Below are positions 55,911 through 64,000 of a stretch of DNA of 64,000 nucleotides, one piece after another. Under the pieces are notes generated by a model. The model was not told the origin of the DNA. It worked only from the letters and a program-made list of their open reading frames with translations, and did not search any database. The stretch's first letter is position 1. Each line of letters begins with the position of its first letter. The position numbers and the translations under genes are program-made. The DNA is taken from positions 1,550,001 to 1,614,000 of the forward strand of contig NZ_CP115841.1 of the NCBI RefSeq assembly GCF_013318015.2. Reading direction: 5' to 3'. Source of the stretch: Agrobacterium tumefaciens (GTDB lineage: Bacteria > Pseudomonadota > Alphaproteobacteria > Rhizobiales > Rhizobiaceae).

Positions 55911-56957
55911 ATGGCCATTGCAAGAGGTTATGCTGCGACCGATGCGTCGAAGCCGCTTACCCCGTTCACCTTCGAACGCCGCGAGCCTAACGATGACGAC
56001 GTTGTCATCGATATCAAATATGCCGGCATCTGCCACTCGGACATCCACACCGTCCGCAACGAATGGAAGAATGCCGTCTTCCCGATCGTTCCCGGCCATG
56101 AGATTGCCGGTGTCGTGAAAGCCGTTGGCTCCAAGGTCACGAAATTCAAGGTCGGCGATCATGTCGGCGTTGGCTGCTTCGTCGATTCCTGCGTCGGTTG
56201 CGCCACCCGCGACCTCGACAACGAACACTACATGCCCGGCCTCGTCCAGACCTATAACGATGTTGATCCGAATACGAAGACAGCCACCCATGGCGGTTAT
56301 TCCGACTCGATCGTCGTCAAGGAAGGTTATGTCCTGTCGATCCCGGACAACCTGCCGCTCGACGCTTCCGCGCCGCTTCTATGCGCAGGCATCACGCTCT
56401 ACTCGCCGCTGCGCCGCTGGAACGCCGGTCCCGGTCAGAAGGTCGCAATCGTCGGCATGGGTGGTCTTGGCCACATGGGCGTCAAGCTCGGCGCTGCCAT
56501 GGGCGCGGATGTCACAGTTCTTTCCCAGACCCTGTCGAAGAAGGAAGACGGACTGAAGCTCGGCGCGAAGGAATATTACGCCACCAGCGACGCCTCGACC
56601 TTCGAAAAGCTGGCCGGCACCTTCGACCTGATCATCTGCACGGCAGGTGTCGCAATCGACTGGAACGCCTATCTCGGCCTCCTGAAGCCCAAGGGCAGCA
56701 TGGTCGTGGTCGGTGCACCGGAACATGCGATCCCGGTCCACGCCTTCTCGCTCATCATCGGTGCGAGGAGCCTCTCCGGCTCGATGATCGGCTCGATCAA
56801 GGAAACCCAGGAAATGCTGGATTTCTGCGGCGAGCATGACATCGTCTCGGAGATCGAAACGATCAACATCCAGGATGTCAACGAAGCCTATGAGCGCGTG
56901 CTGAAGAGCGACGTTCGCTACCGCTTCGTCATCGACATGGCATCGCTCGACGCTTGA
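55911..56957 (+). CDS. Zinc-type alcohol dehydrogenase, YahK-like (NAD(P)-dependent)
   Basis: 348 residues from the ATG at 55911 ([16 protein letters not shown]). It reduces aldehydes or oxidises alcohols. Catalytic zinc ligands are C41 in GICHSDIH and H63 in VPGHE. The Rossmann loop [18 protein letters not shown] follows near 182. Odd: the structural zinc lobe reads [17 protein letters not shown], where the family normally has four cysteines; only two remain. It is under probable control of the divergent AraC regulator and ends in a strong terminator. Confidence 0.93.
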   Translation: MAIARGYAATDASKPLTPFTFERREPNDDDVVIDIKYAGICHSDIHTVRNEWKNAVFPIVPGHEIAGVVKAVGSKVTKFKVGDHVGVGCFVDSCVGCATRDLDNEHYMPGLVQTYNDVDPNTKTATHGGYSDSIVVKEGYVLSIPDNLPLDASAPLLCAGITLYSPLRRWNAGPGQKVAIVGMGGLGHMGVKLGAAMGADVTVLSQTLSKKEDGLKLGAKEYYATSDASTFEKLAGTFDLIICTAGVAIDWNAYLGLLKPKGSMVVVGAPEHAIPVHAFSLIIGARSLSGSMIGSIKETQEMLDFCGEHDIVSEIETINIQDVNEAYERVLKSDVRYRFVIDMASLDA

Positions 56958-57052
56958 GCCCTGGATTGGCACAAGCTCGCCACATCCGCACTCCGTCACC
57001 CCGCACTTAATACGGCGTGACGGAGAAGTGGTTTGGCGCACTGACCATAAGC

Positions 57053-57088
57053 AAGCGCGGGAAGCCAATGCTTCCCGCGCTTTCCTTT
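57053..57088 (+). terminator. Terminator after the alcohol dehydrogenase
   Basis: A perfect 13-bp stem AAGCGCGGGAAGC/GCTTCCCGCGCTT with a 4-nt loop, followed by TCCTTT. It lies between convergent genes and may serve both. Confidence 0.85.
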
Positions 57089-57101
57089 ACCCGCCCTGCC
57101 C

Positions 57102-58367
57102 TCAGGCCTCGTCCTTCAACGTCTCTTTCTGGGTGATCAGCCGCGCGCTGTGCTGGCCGCTGAGGTAAATCCACAGCCAGCTCCACGCCACGGCCAGCCG
57201 CGAGCGCGTTCCGATCAGGAAATAGATATGGGCAAGCCCCCAGATCCACCATGCAAGCACGCCCTTGAGCTTGAACTTGCCGAAATCGATCACCGCCGCG
57301 CGTTTGCCGATGGTCGCCAGATTACCCTGATGGCTGTAGCGGAACGGCGCGGGCTCCGGCTCTCCGGATAGCCGCGCCTTGATGACCTTTGCCACATGGG
57401 CGCCCTGCTGCTTGGCTGCAGGCGCAATGCCCGGCACCGGTTTGCCGTTTTCCTGATTGACGGCGGCCGTATCGCCGATGACGAAAATATTGGGGTCGTC
57501 TTCCAGATTGAGATGCGGCCCGACGATAGCGCGTCCCGCCCTGTCGGCAGCAGCATTCAGCCACTTTGCAGCGGGAGACGCCTGCACGCCAGCGGCCCAG
57601 ACCACCGTGCGGCACGGATAAAAGGTCTCACCCACCGTCACGCCCTCATCGGTGCAGGCCGTCACCGGTGTGCCGAGCAGAACCTCGACGCCGAGCTTTT
57701 CAAGCGCCTGCTTGGCATAGGCGGAAAGATCGTCCGTGAAAACCGGCAGAACGCGCGGACCTGCCTCGACAAGCAGCACGCGGCTCTTTCTGGTATCCAC
57801 ATTGCGGAATTCCGGCGGCAGCGCCTTGTGGGCAAGCTCGGCGATCATGCCCGCCATTTCCACGCCCGTCGGGCCTGCCCCGATGATCACGAAGGTCAGC
57901 TGCGCCTGCCGTTCCTCTTCGCTGGTGGCAAGTTCCGCACGCTCGAAAGCCAGAAGCAGGCGGCGGCGGATCGTCGTTGCATCCTCGAGCGTCTTGAGGC
58001 CGGGAGCGGCACGCTCCCATTCGTCACGGCCGAAATAGGCATGACGGGCGCCGGTGGCCAGCACCAGCGTATCGAAGCCGATGACCTGACCGGAACTCAG
58101 ATGCACGGTGCGCGCGTCACGGTCTACGCCGTTCACTTCCGCAAGCAGCGTCGTCACTTCCTTGCGGTCGCGGTAAAGATGGCGGATCGGCCAGGCGATT
58201 TCGGATGTCGCAAGAGCCGTCGTCGCAACCTGATAAAGCAATGGCTGAAATAGATGATGGTTGCGGCGGTCAATCAATGTGATGCGGACAGGGGCCCCCT
58301 CCAGCCCGTGTACCATTTGTAAGCCGCCGAAGCCTCCACCCACGACGACAACGTGATGTTCTTGCAT
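57102..58367 (-). CDS. ndh: Type II NADH dehydrogenase (NDH-2)
   Basis: 421 residues. A non-proton-pumping, FAD-dependent NADH:quinone oxidoreductase at the inner-membrane face. The FAD loop VVVGGGFGGLQMVHGL is at the N terminus, DRRNHHLFQPLLYQVAT follows, and the NADH loop FVIIGAGPTGVEMAGMIAELA is near 160. The C-terminal FAD contact VIGDTAAV and an amphipathic C-terminal region with aromatic residues (WWIWGLAHIYFLIG) used for membrane attachment complete it. Confidence 0.93.
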   Translation of the reverse strand: MQEHHVVVVGGGFGGLQMVHGLEGAPVRITLIDRRNHHLFQPLLYQVATTALATSEIAWPIRHLYRDRKEVTTLLAEVNGVDRDARTVHLSSGQVIGFDTLVLATGARHAYFGRDEWERAAPGLKTLEDATTIRRRLLLAFERAELATSEEERQAQLTFVIIGAGPTGVEMAGMIAELAHKALPPEFRNVDTRKSRVLLVEAGPRVLPVFTDDLSAYAKQALEKLGVEVLLGTPVTACTDEGVTVGETFYPCRTVVWAAGVQASPAAKWLNAAADRAGRAIVGPHLNLEDDPNIFVIGDTAAVNQENGKPVPGIAPAAKQQGAHVAKVIKARLSGEPEPAPFRYSHQGNLATIGKRAAVIDFGKFKLKGVLAWWIWGLAHIYFLIGTRSRLAVAWSWLWIYLSGQHSARLITQKETLKDEA

Positions 58368-58438
58368 GTGTCTCTGCCTTTAAAAGCTCGCGCACGGAGC
58401 ATGCGCAAGCAGATTATAGGCAAAAAAATTGACTTTGG

Positions 58439-59194
58439 TTATGAAATAGCCTGACCGCAGGCGCGACAAAAACGCCGGACTGTTTCAGCCATGCCATATT
58501 CCAGCGCATCCGCCGTCAACCCGTGACCGATGGAGACCTCTGCGAGATAAGGTATGCGTTTCATAAGCTTGGGCAGGTTTGCTACAGTCAGGTCGTGCCC
58601 GGCATTGACGGCAAGCCCGAGCGCTGCGGCGTAATCCGCCGTCTGTCCGAGTTTTTCCAGAAGCGCGTCACCCTTTTGCGGATCGTCAAAACAGCCGCCA
58701 TAGGGACCGGTATAGAGCTCGATGCGGGCAGCACCCGTCTCAGCCGCCAGCTCCACCGCTTCGCGCTCGCCGTCACCATCGGCAAAAAGCGAAACCCGCA
58801 TACCACCAGCCTTCAGGCGCCCAACGGCTTCTCTCAGGAAAACCGCGTGCTTGCGGAAATCCCAGCCATGGTCTGATGTCGCCTGCGACGGATCGTCGGG
58901 CACCAGCGTCACCTGCTCAGGCTGGGTCTGTTCGCACAGAACGAGAAAATCCTCCGTCGGATAACCTTCGATGTTGAATTCCGCGCTTGGGAAACTGTCA
59001 TCGATAAGCGCACGCAGCACCGGCAGGTCCGAAAAGCGGATATGGCGCTGGTCCGGCCGAGGGTGTACAGTCAGCCCGCTAGCACCCGCAGCGAGTGCAA
59101 TATGCCCGAAATGCGCGACATCCGGCCATGGGAGATCGCGACGGTTGCGCAGCATGGCAATTGCGTTCAGATTGACGGAAAGTTTTGCGGGCAT
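58439..59194 (-). CDS. pdxJ: Pyridoxine 5'-phosphate synthase
   Basis: 251 residues from the ATG at 59192-59194 ([20 protein letters not shown]), chosen because CGGAG sits 9 nt upstream; an earlier ATG (59224) adds 10 residues. PdxJ closes the pyridine ring from deoxyxylulose phosphate and amino-hydroxyacetone phosphate. Key motifs: [10 protein letters not shown], the catalytic Glu region [12 protein letters not shown] and the C-terminal NAGHDL. It is probably independent of its neighbours. Confidence 0.96.
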   Translation of the reverse strand: MPAKLSVNLNAIAMLRNRRDLPWPDVAHFGHIALAAGASGLTVHPRPDQRHIRFSDLPVLRALIDDSFPSAEFNIEGYPTEDFLVLCEQTQPEQVTLVPDDPSQATSDHGWDFRKHAVFLREAVGRLKAGGMRVSLFADGDGEREAVELAAETGAARIELYTGPYGGCFDDPQKGDALLEKLGQTADYAAALGLAVNAGHDLTVANLPKLMKRIPYLAEVSIGHGLTADALEYGMAETVRRFCRACGQAIS

Positions 59195-59427
59195 GACATC
59201 GAGGCTCCGGTTCGGAATTGACATCCTGTTTCACGCAGGTTGACGCCGACCGCAAGGAGGCCGATAAAATTTTTTAAGGATACGGGAACGAAAGCAGGCA
59301 ATACAGGTTACGGTTCTCATGCAGCATCGGCAAAATGTCTTGATCAGAAGACAGGTCTGCGGTGGGGAACAAGTAACGAATGCCATAAAAAGCAGGCACA
59401 CTGTCAAAACGCGCGAAGGGGGAAACG

Positions 59428-60123
59428 ATGCAGAATGGCAGGATGCCGTTTGAACACGGCGACGAGGACAAACCCAATCTAAGGATCAGCAGCTTTTTAC
59501 CGGATATAAGCCTGCCCTCCTCCCTGCCCGCCGAACCGGTTCCCATCGCCGACATGGCCAACATTTTCGGCGTAACGCACCGGACCCTGCATTTTTACGA
59601 AGAAAAGGCGCTGCTGACCTCGAAACGCATCGGCCAGATGCGGGTTTATTCCCACCGCAACGTGCAACGCATGGCGGTGATAAATGTCTGTCGCGAAGTC
59701 GGCATTTCCGTCGCAGCCATTACAGACATCATGGAAAAACTTGCCCGCTCTCTCTCGCAGGAAGAAGCGGACGAGATATTCCACTCCGCGCTGCGGCAGC
59801 GAAAAAGAGAACTGACCGCGGAACGCTCCACGCTTCAGCGCCAGGCCCAGCAGATCGAGGAACTGCTCGCCACCGATAACGATGCTGATGGCCTCGATGC
59901 GGCTGAGCGGGGACCGAGCAAGGATATCGCGCTGACAGACAACGAGCGAAAATGCCTGGAACTGATGGCGGAGGGGTACGCCCCGGTAAGGCTCGCGCGC
60001 GCTCTCGGCCTTTCAGGTAACGACCTCAACGAACTGGAGGCGAAGATTATCGGCAAGTTCAGTGCCAGCAACCGCTTTCAGGCAGTTGCCAAAGCGGTTC
60101 TGCTGGGCGTCATCCGCGCCTGA
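59428..60123 (+). CDS. MerR-type regulator with LuxR-like C-terminal helix-turn-helix
   Basis: 231 residues. The N-terminal 38 residues are not recognised. A MerR winged helix lies at about 39-105: PIADMANIFGVTHRTLHFYEEKALL then QMRVYSHRNVQRM. A coiled-coil helix follows (about 105-150), as in MerR dimers. The C-terminal region NERKCLELMAEGYAPVRLARALGLSGNDLNELEAKIIGKFSA (from about 172) looks like a GerE/LuxR-type HTH rather than a MerR effector domain. No metal-binding cysteines. The target is unknown. Confidence 0.82.
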   Translation: MQNGRMPFEHGDEDKPNLRISSFLPDISLPSSLPAEPVPIADMANIFGVTHRTLHFYEEKALLTSKRIGQMRVYSHRNVQRMAVINVCREVGISVAAITDIMEKLARSLSQEEADEIFHSALRQRKRELTAERSTLQRQAQQIEELLATDNDADGLDAAERGPSKDIALTDNERKCLELMAEGYAPVRLARALGLSGNDLNELEAKIIGKFSASNRFQAVAKAVLLGVIRA

Positions 60124-60124
60124 C

Positions 60125-60230
60125 AAGGCATTTCCACGAAAACTTCACAGCGGTTTTCCGTCCGGACAATGCACAGACAAAAGAAATGGAGCATTGAAGG
60201 TGTCCCGCTATTCACCGGAAATGCTCTATC
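60125..60230. repeat. Intergenic repeat element, copy 2
   Basis: About 106 bp that fills the gap between the convergent MerR and helicase stops. GCATTTCC (60128-60135) and GGAAATGC (60217-60224) are inverted ends. Its first 50 bases align by eye with copy 1 at 32874-32981 (read on the minus strand), sharing GCATTTCCA, AGCGGTTTT and CGTCCGGA in order; roughly three quarters identical. Confidence 0.68.
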
Positions 60231-61358
60231 TCAGCGAACGATTGTGAGTGTTTCTGCGGCGCGGGTGATGGCGGTGTAAAGCCACCGCTCGCGCGAATCG
60301 CGGAAGGCATAGCTCTCGTCAAAGAGAACCACATTGTTCCACTGCGAACCCTGCGCCTTGTGCACGGTCAGCGCATAGCCGAAATCGAACTCGTCATAAC
60401 GCTTGCGGGTGGTCCACGGTATTTCCGTTTCCACATCCTCGAAAGCCGCCTTCAGCAATTTGATCTTGGCAGCGCCGCGATCCATATCGTCGTCTTCAGG
60501 CCGGATCATCAGGTTGATGCCGGGTTTCACCGTCTCGCGCGACGAACTCATGACCTGCCAGAGAGAGCCGTTCAGCAGGCCCTTGGCCGGATCGTTCCTC
60601 AAGCAAACCAGCTTGTCGCCGGATTGCGGATAATCGGCCGTAAATCCCTTCAGCTCGCGAAGCCGCTGGTTATAACGGCGGCGCGTGCGATTTGTGCCGA
60701 CGAGCACCTGATCGGCATCGAGCACGAGCGACTGTGTCACCTCGGACTTGGAAATCACCTGCGCGGCACCGTAATCGCCACGCATGATCTCGCGGCCTTC
60801 CCGCACATCCATGGCAAGGTGGATGATGGGATTGTCCTTGGCCTGCCGATGAATTTCGGAGAGCAGGTAATCAGGCTCCTGCTCCGTGAAGAAGCCACCG
60901 CCTGAAACCGGCGGCAACTGCCCGGGATCGCCGAGCACCAGGATAGGCGTGCCGAAGCTCATCAGATCCTTGCCGAGCTGCTCATCCACCATCGAACATT
61001 CATCGATGATGATGAGTGCCGCCTTGGCGAGCGGGCTCTGGCGGTTGATGGAAAACATCGGTGCGACCGAGGTCTTGCCGGTTTCCTCGTCTTCCACGGT
61101 CTCTTCGCCGCGCGGGCGGTAGATCAGCGAATGGATGGTGCGGGCATTGGTCGCCCCGCGCGAGCGCAGCACCTGCGCCGCCTTGCCGGTGAAGGCCGCA
61201 AACAGCACTTCGCCATCGACATTTTCCGCGAAATGTTTGGCAAGCGTCGTCTTTCCGGTTCCGGCATAACCGAACAACCGAAAAACCGGCGTCCGGCCTT
61301 CCTTCAGCCAGCGGGAAACAGCCTTGAGCGCTTCGTCCTGTTGCGGTGAAAATAACAT
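60231..61358 (-). CDS. RecD-like ATP-dependent DNA helicase
   Basis: 375 residues, superfamily 1 helicase of the AAA_30/UvrD_C_2 type. Q motif FSPQQDEAL, Walker A FGYAGTGKTTLA at 29-40, Walker B LIIIDECSMVDE, motif III DPGQLPPVSGGG, and C-terminal motifs YALTVHKAQGSQW and LYTAITRA. It lacks RecBC partner domains, so it is a stand-alone helicase of RecD2/Dda-like type with unknown task. Its stop abuts a repeat element. Confidence 0.92.
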   Translation of the reverse strand: MLFSPQQDEALKAVSRWLKEGRTPVFRLFGYAGTGKTTLAKHFAENVDGEVLFAAFTGKAAQVLRSRGATNARTIHSLIYRPRGEETVEDEETGKTSVAPMFSINRQSPLAKAALIIIDECSMVDEQLGKDLMSFGTPILVLGDPGQLPPVSGGGFFTEQEPDYLLSEIHRQAKDNPIIHLAMDVREGREIMRGDYGAAQVISKSEVTQSLVLDADQVLVGTNRTRRRYNQRLRELKGFTADYPQSGDKLVCLRNDPAKGLLNGSLWQVMSSSRETVKPGINLMIRPEDDDMDRGAAKIKLLKAAFEDVETEIPWTTRKRYDEFDFGYALTVHKAQGSQWNNVVLFDESYAFRDSRERWLYTAITRAAETLTIVR

Positions 61359-61461
61359 GCGCCCTCATCGCAGGATTCGAGCACCGTGCGCAACAGAAAA
61401 AGAACGAAAGATGAATCACACCATCAGAATGCGGCAATAAAACACGGCTGGTTTTTAAACC

Positions 61462-62769
61462 ATGGCGGGTATCATGCCGCGCATGAAGATATTGATTCTG
61501 GGAGCAACGGGTTTCATCGGTTCCGAAGTGATCCGCAGCCTTCACGGCAAAGGTCACACCGTTACTGGGCTGGCTCGCACCATTGCGCGAGCTAAAGATA
61601 AATTGCCTTTCGCCAGCTGGGTTCCGGCCGATCTCTCGCGTATGACCAGCGCTGCCGACTGGGCGGCACTCGTTAGCGACCATGACGCCATCGTCAATTG
61701 CGCAGGTGCGCTTCAGGACGGCCTGTCGGATGATCTTGCTGCGACGCAGGAAAAAGCGATGCTGGCGCTCTACCAGGCAGCGGTAAATGCGGGCGGCAAG
61801 CTGGTGATCCAGATATCGGCCCGCACTTCCGGAGCCGCTTCCCAACTGCCCTTCCTCGCCACCAAACGCCGCGCTGATGTGGCACTTGCCACAAGCGGCC
61901 AGCGCTTTGTCATTCTCCGCCCCGCACTGGTTGTCGGGCGCAACGCCCATGGCGGCACAGCACTCGTGCGCGCGCTTGCAAGCTTCCCCTTCGCAGTGCC
62001 GCTAGTAAACGGCAAGATGCCTGTACAGACCGTCGCAGTCGAAGATGTCGCGTTGGCAGTCAGCGCGGCAATAGATGGCGAAATCCCGTCAGGTAGCGAT
62101 ATCGAGCTGGCAGCGAACGAAACGCTGACATTGCAAGGCGTGGTCGCTGCGCACCGGCAATGGCTCGGCCTCACCCCTGCTCCCGCGCTAAATCTTCCGG
62201 CTGCCTTCATGCGCCCCGTCGCCCTCACGGCGGATATTGCGGGAAAGCTCGGCTGGCGGTCGCCGTTGCGCTCAACCGCCATGAGGGTGATGTCGGAAGG
62301 TATCGTGACGGAGAACAGCGCGCCAAAAGCGACGACATCGCTCAAGAGCTTGAGGGACACGCTGGCAGCTCACCCTTCCGGCGTGCAGGACCTGTGGTTT
62401 GCCAGATCATATCTGCTCAAACCCGTCCTCATTCTCTGCCTGTCGCTGTTCTGGTTGTTGTCCGGCCTCGTACCGCTGCTTGATATCGACAGCTCGGCGG
62501 CGCATTTCCTGCCCTTCATGCCGCAAGTGCCGGCCGTCGCCCTCACACTCGCCACCTGCCTCATCGATATCGCCCTGGGCGTCACCGTCTTGATAAGACC
62601 ACTTGCCAGAAAAGCACTCGTCGCCATGCTCCTGGTCACCGCCGCCTATCTGACTGGTGGCAGTCTGCTGGAGCCGGGTCTGTGGCTCGATCCGCTCGGC
62701 CCCCTCGTCAAGGTCCTGCCCTCCATCGCCCTGACACTTGTCGCCCTTGCCACATTGGATGAACGCTGA
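61462..62769 (+). CDS. NAD-dependent epimerase-like protein fused to a DoxX-like membrane domain
   Basis: 435 residues. Residues 8-290 are an NAD(P)-binding Rossmann domain (MKILILGATGFIGSEVIRSLHGKGH) of the epimerase/NmrA type (QISARTSG; no obvious YxxxK). Residues about 318-435 are four hydrophobic spans (LLKPVLILCLSLFWLLSGLV...IDIALGVTVLIRPL) like the DoxX-like family. ATGs at codons 5 and 8 are alternative starts. Next gene overlaps by 1 bp. Such fusions occur in other proteobacteria; function unknown. Confidence 0.87.
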   Translation: MAGIMPRMKILILGATGFIGSEVIRSLHGKGHTVTGLARTIARAKDKLPFASWVPADLSRMTSAADWAALVSDHDAIVNCAGALQDGLSDDLAATQEKAMLALYQAAVNAGGKLVIQISARTSGAASQLPFLATKRRADVALATSGQRFVILRPALVVGRNAHGGTALVRALASFPFAVPLVNGKMPVQTVAVEDVALAVSAAIDGEIPSGSDIELAANETLTLQGVVAAHRQWLGLTPAPALNLPAAFMRPVALTADIAGKLGWRSPLRSTAMRVMSEGIVTENSAPKATTSLKSLRDTLAAHPSGVQDLWFARSYLLKPVLILCLSLFWLLSGLVPLLDIDSSAAHFLPFMPQVPAVALTLATCLIDIALGVTVLIRPLARKALVAMLLVTAAYLTGGSLLEPGLWLDPLGPLVKVLPSIALTLVALATLDER

Positions 62770-63251
62770 TGACACCTGAAGACCTTCTGCGGCTCGCCCA
62801 TGTCATCGGCGCAACCGTGCTGTTCGGCACCGGGGCTGGCATAGCGTTTTTCATGGTGATGGCGCGGCGGACGGCAAACCCGGCCCTGATCGCCCATGTA
62901 TCGGGCACGGTCGTCATCGCCGACACCATCTTCACCGCCACGGCGGCGATCATCCAGCCGGTCACCGGTTATTTTCTGGCGCGCATCATCGGCTGGCCGC
63001 TGAGCGAAGGCTGGATCGCCCTTTCGCTCTGCCTTTATGTCTTCACCGGCATTTTCTGGCTGCCGGTGGTGTGGATCCAGATCAAGCTACGCGATATCGC
63101 CCGCGATTGCGCCGCAACCGGAGAGACGCTGCCGCAGCAGTGGTTCCGTCTCTACCGCATCTGGTTTGCGTGCGGTTTTCCGGCTTTCTTTGCGGTTCTC
63201 GGCATCATCTGGCTGATGCTGACCAAGCCGGATATTGCCCTGTTCGGTTGA
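62769..63251 (+). CDS. DUF2269 family integral membrane protein
   Basis: 160 residues with four spans and the family start LRLAHVIGATVLFGTGAGIAFFMVMA and end PAFFAVLGIIWLMLTKPDIALFG. Its ATG overlaps the TGA of the epimerase-DoxX gene (TGATG), so both are translationally coupled and probably work together at the membrane. The biochemical function of DUF2269 is not known. It converges with the AHSA1 gene. Confidence 0.92.
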   Translation: MTPEDLLRLAHVIGATVLFGTGAGIAFFMVMARRTANPALIAHVSGTVVIADTIFTATAAIIQPVTGYFLARIIGWPLSEGWIALSLCLYVFTGIFWLPVVWIQIKLRDIARDCAATGETLPQQWFRLYRIWFACGFPAFFAVLGIIWLMLTKPDIALFG

Positions 63252-63257
63252 TGCGCC

Positions 63258-63740
63258 TCAATTGACCGCCTGTCTTTCGACAAGCTGCGCCAGTTGCTCG
63301 GCAACCGTGTTCCAGCCGTCGAAAAAGCCCATCTCCGCGTGCCTGTCGCGATCTTCAGGGTTTCTGTGCATGGCATAGGCCACATATTCCATGCCTTCGG
63401 GATGGTCGCGAAACGTCATGACGGCGGTGAGGAATGGGCGGGCCGACGGCCGAAAGCCTGCCGTCAACGCGTCGGTGAAGATCAGCCGCTCCTCATCATC
63501 CACCGCCAGGAAACAACCGCTTATGTGATCGCCAAATGCCTTACCGTCTTCGCTGTAGCGGGTCTCGAAAGCGCCGCCGGGGAACAGCTCCATTTTCTCG
63601 ACACGGCATTGGCCGGGATGCGGCACCCACCACTGTTCGAGGCTGTTTTTGTCGACCCAGGCGTTCCAGACCAGCTGGCGCGGCGCCCTGATGATCCTTG
63701 AAATCTTCAGATCGAGATCGGGATTGAAAGTGTCGCTCAT
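63258..63740 (-). CDS. SRPBCC/AHSA1 (ATPase activator-like) domain protein
   Basis: 160 residues with the START/AHSA1 fold: ISRIIRAPRQLVWNAWVDKNSLEQWWVPHP, FPGGAFETRYSEDG and the terminal helix GFFDGWNTVAEQLAQLVE. The Bet v1-like cavity could bind a hydrophobic ligand; the Hsp90-activating role of Aha1 does not transfer. It overlaps the upstream ArsR gene by 4 bp, a classical ArsR-SRPBCC pair. Confidence 0.92.
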   Translation of the reverse strand: MSDTFNPDLDLKISRIIRAPRQLVWNAWVDKNSLEQWWVPHPGQCRVEKMELFPGGAFETRYSEDGKAFGDHISGCFLAVDDEERLIFTDALTAGFRPSARPFLTAVMTFRDHPEGMEYVAYAMHRNPEDRDRHAEMGFFDGWNTVAEQLAQLVERQAVN

Positions 63741-64000
63741 TTGTCATTCTCCCCTTTATCGGAGGTTCTGTCCTGCTGCGCCATGACGAACTGTTCAAGC
63801 CGGTCCGTCCGGCCTTCCCAGATGGCATGCTGTTGCGAAAGCCAGCCCTCGATCATTGAAAACCGTTGTTTCTCCAGCGAGCAGAACCGCACCCGGCCCT
63901 GCTTGCGCGTCACGATCAACCCCGCTCCTTCCAGCTGGCGGATATGTTTCATGAACGACGGCAGGGCCATGGCGAAAGGTTCGGCAAGCGTGCCGACGCT
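63737..64000 (-). CDS. ArsR-family winged-helix regulator (partial, N terminus outside window)
   Basis: The reading runs off the right edge; 87 codons are visible. SVGTLAEPFAMALPSFMKHIRQLEGAGLIVTRKQGRVRFCSLEKQRFSMIEGWL is an ArsR/SmtB recognition-helix and wing pattern. No metal-binding cysteine pair is present in the visible part (one Cys, in RFCSLE). It probably represses itself and the coupled AHSA1 gene. Confidence 0.9.
   Translation of the reverse strand, partial: SVGTLAEPFAMALPSFMKHIRQLEGAGLIVTRKQGRVRFCSLEKQRFSMIEGWLSQQHAIWEGRTDRLEQFVMAQQDRTSDKGENDK

Overview
The window looks like a chromosomal segment of an alphaproteobacterium of the Rhizobiaceae, most likely Agrobacterium or a close Rhizobium relative. 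The reasons are the ribosomal and RNA polymerase protein sequences, two tuf genes, a BA14K-family protein, a UvrB with long rhizobial-type extensions, and the typical intergenic palindromes. I saw no transposase, integrase, CRISPR array, rRNA or plasmid functions. It is core genome with small accessory patches.

Positions 1-24915 are almost entirely the minus-strand translation and transcription block. In transcription order it runs tufB, a foreign-looking glycosyltransferase, tRNA-Trp, secE, nusG, rplK, rplA, rplJ, rplL, rpoB, rpoC; then, after a plus-strand insert (a small hypothetical and a LuxR-type regulator), rpsL, rpsG, fusA, tufA (str operon); then rpsJ, rplC, rplD, rplW, rplB, rpsS (start of the S10 operon, running off the left edge). 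The two tuf genes appear to differ by one synonymous base, and their similarity stops at the ORF ends.

Positions 24916-31400 hold a TerC-like membrane protein, very small putative membrane proteins, secreted small proteins, tRNA-Gly and tRNA-Tyr, rlmB, a YciA-type thioesterase and membrane hypotheticals. The minus-strand tRNAs Thr(UGU), Tyr(GUA), Gly(UCC), then tufB, tRNA-Trp, secE and nusG keep the order of the compact enterobacterial tRNA-tufB-secE-nusG locus, but unrelated genes separate them.

Positions 31400-45600 carry a PepSY transmembrane protein, an HxlR regulator with a divergent NAD(P)-binding protein, uvrB, an esterase, a PRC-barrel protein, a DUF922 protein, a J-domain protein, tRNA-Thr, a membrane diguanylate cyclase and an EEP-family phosphohydrolase.

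Positions 45700-64000 carry an iron(III)-type ABC importer, a PLP aminotransferase, an RbsD/FucU protein, a second EEP protein, ilvC behind a TetR gene, an AraC regulator divergent from a zinc alcohol dehydrogenase, NDH-2, pdxJ, a MerR-type regulator with an unexpected LuxR-like tail, a RecD-like helicase, an NAD-epimerase/DoxX fusion with a DUF2269 partner, and an ArsR/AHSA1 pair cut by the right edge.

The most unusual signals are repeats. A 48-bp inverted repeat upstream of the ABC operon has a recognisable 50-bp relative inside the uvrB reading frame. A second repeat family sits between two convergent gene pairs, and one copy supplies the stop codon of a neighbouring gene. Two very small membrane-protein ORFs and several strong palindromic operator candidates are also recorded. 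I did not find a clearly new multi-gene system.
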